NCBI GenBank assembly: GCA_020796225.1
Contig: CM036767.1
Location: forward strand, 12,071,427-12,135,426
Length of the DNA: 64,000 nt
From: Arion vulgaris
Lineage: Eukaryota > Mollusca > Gastropoda > Stylommatophora > Arionidae
Direction of reading: 5' to 3'
The notes beneath the pieces are model-generated. The model was not told where the DNA came from and ran no database searches. It saw only the letters and a program-made list of their open reading frames with translations. Positions 63,001 through 64,000 of the stretch are shown piece after piece (the first letter of the stretch is position 1; the number at the start of each line of letters is the position of its first letter). The position numbers and the translations under genes were made by a program.

Positions 63001-63490
63001 CGCCGTGTGATGCCGGGGTCCACAAGAGAAGCAAAGATAGTATACAGTAACAATGCGACCGACAAGGTATGTCGTAAGCGGCGAGGATAAGGCAGACTAG
63101 TATACATAAGAAGGCCGATAAGGGCATGTCGTAGCTGCATAGAAAAAGAAGTATCAGTAACCAGTGCGAGCCTGACTAGGGTATATGAATCGTAAATCGG
63201 CTGAGAGAAACATAGATAGTATAAGTAATGCGACTGACAAGGTTCGATCATGGGCTTGGAAAAAAGATAGTATACATAACAATCGACTGAAAGGTATGTC
63301 GTAGCGAGCTGATATAGGGCATAGAGTAGTTACTCTAGTAAATAAAAGTATCGCAGAAACTGGACGTGCTGGCCTACTTGTAGGCGCATAACTGGCACAA
63401 CGTAAGTCGCTCTTGGGCTCAGACCACATACAAATCATGTAGAGTGGTTTACAAACATGAGTTCGATATGGAGCGTTGGAAAAGAAGAAA
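63000..63490 (+). mobile_element. SINE-like family a with internal tandem amplification
   Basis: The 5' end (cgtgtgatgccggggtccac) and 3' half (gttactctagtaaataaaag, gcgcataactggcacaacgt, gagttcgatatggagcgttg) are normal. The segment agatagtatacagtaacaat and gcgaccgacaaggtatgtcg is repeated about four times between 63030 and 63300. Confidence 0.82.
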
Positions 63491-63534
63491 AATTCATATC
63501 TTTCTTTCTCTCTTTCTTTCTCGAATCCTGTTTG

Positions 63535-63790
63535 CCTCACAGCGTCAGGTCAGGAAGAGATTTCTAAAACGGGCCTAGTATGCGCTTCGTAGATAGTCTC
63601 TTTCGTCGCCTCTGTTATCTCTGAGGTCCATCTTTGCGTGGCATGCCTTTTGTTTTGTACCCTTTGTATCGGAGCAGCATTGCTCTTTGAGGTGCACTGT
63701 ATGATGGCAATCTGCTTACGTGACCGAACCATTTAATTTGTTGTTTCTTGATGAAGTCTAGTACTGATGTTGTACCCACTTTGCAGTATT
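63535..63790 (-). mobile_element. LINE C-terminal fragment
   Basis: On plus: gcctctgttatctctgaggt, tgtacccttt-like, gatggcaatctgcttacgtg, accatttaatttgttgtttc. In reverse this codes IKQQIKWFGHVSRLPSYSAP-like and RRGRQ..GW-like residues, a KWFGHL-type tail. Confidence 0.7.
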
Positions 63791-63859
63791 CATATCTTTA
63801 ACATGTTGAAAGTGAGATATCTCTGTTTGTTATGTCCTGGATTCCAGTATCAATTGGTT

Positions 63860-64000
63860 AATGTTACAAATAAAAAAGAGAAAATTGAAGTATTTTGGAC
63901 GTATAAAGAGACATGAAGCGCTGAAGAAGAGTCATCATGGAAGGAGGCATACCACCAAAGAGAAGAAGAGTCATCATGGAAGGAGGCATACCACCAAAGA
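63860..64000 (+). mobile_element. LINE fragment running off the window edge
   Basis: aaattgaagtattttggacg codes LKYFGRIKRHE. It is followed by a duplicated segment aagagtcatcatggaaggag (two copies, 63927 and 63967). It is related to 55980-56060. Confidence 0.75.

Overview
This window looks like a piece of an animal (metazoan) genome. It has no operons or bacterial gene density. One protein-coding gene is cut into very short exons by kilobase introns, and almost everything else is interspersed repeats and minisatellites. The mix of tRNA-headed SINEs, 5'-truncated non-LTR retrotransposons (LINEs), MITEs and long tandem arrays suggests an invertebrate. A lophotrochozoan such as a mollusc is my best guess, but the sequence alone does not prove it.

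The only host gene I can support is a collagen chain on the minus strand. Nine exons carrying Gly-X-Y triplets lie, in transcript order, at 29365-29425, 22904-22939, 22270-22350, 17505-17584, 13322-13408, 10222-10343, 7263-7334, 5007-5087 (ragged) and 3936-3968. Most start with a complete Gly codon after a clear acceptor and end at a GT donor in phase 0. The triplet run has interruptions, and exon lengths such as 36, 72, 81, 87 and 123 do not follow the 54-bp fibrillar pattern. A non-fibrillar (type IV-like or related) chain is therefore more likely. The gene continues beyond the window or beyond recognisable exons at both ends: no signal peptide, NC domain or stop was found. Four exons need small indels to keep the Gly register, mostly at homopolymers, which points to an incompletely polished long-read assembly or less likely to decay.

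The introns and the flank (about 30-64 kb) are a nested record of mobile elements. I see at least six tRNA-like SINE families, called c, d, e, f, j and an unnamed one, plus a set (a, b, i) that share a 3' module. Several LINE types are present only as 3' ends: RT thumb and C-terminal regions, RNase H, a CxC-x8-H-x4-C knuckle, and one C-terminal C2H2 finger. MITEs include a hAT-like family with 8-bp target duplications, a mariner-like one flanked by TA, a second TSD-flanked family 'm', and a long-TIR element at the left edge. About 25 tandem arrays have units from 2 to about 80 bp. Several arrays arise inside LINE or SINE sequence, and several are themselves split by later insertions.

Part by part: 1-3.9 kb holds the long-TIR element and two minisatellites. 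3.9-29.4 kb is the collagen gene with its repeat-filled introns. 29.4-64 kb is probably upstream intron or intergenic DNA made of repeats, with one weak further exon candidate at 35615-35643. No CRISPR array, rRNA or genuine tRNA gene was found.
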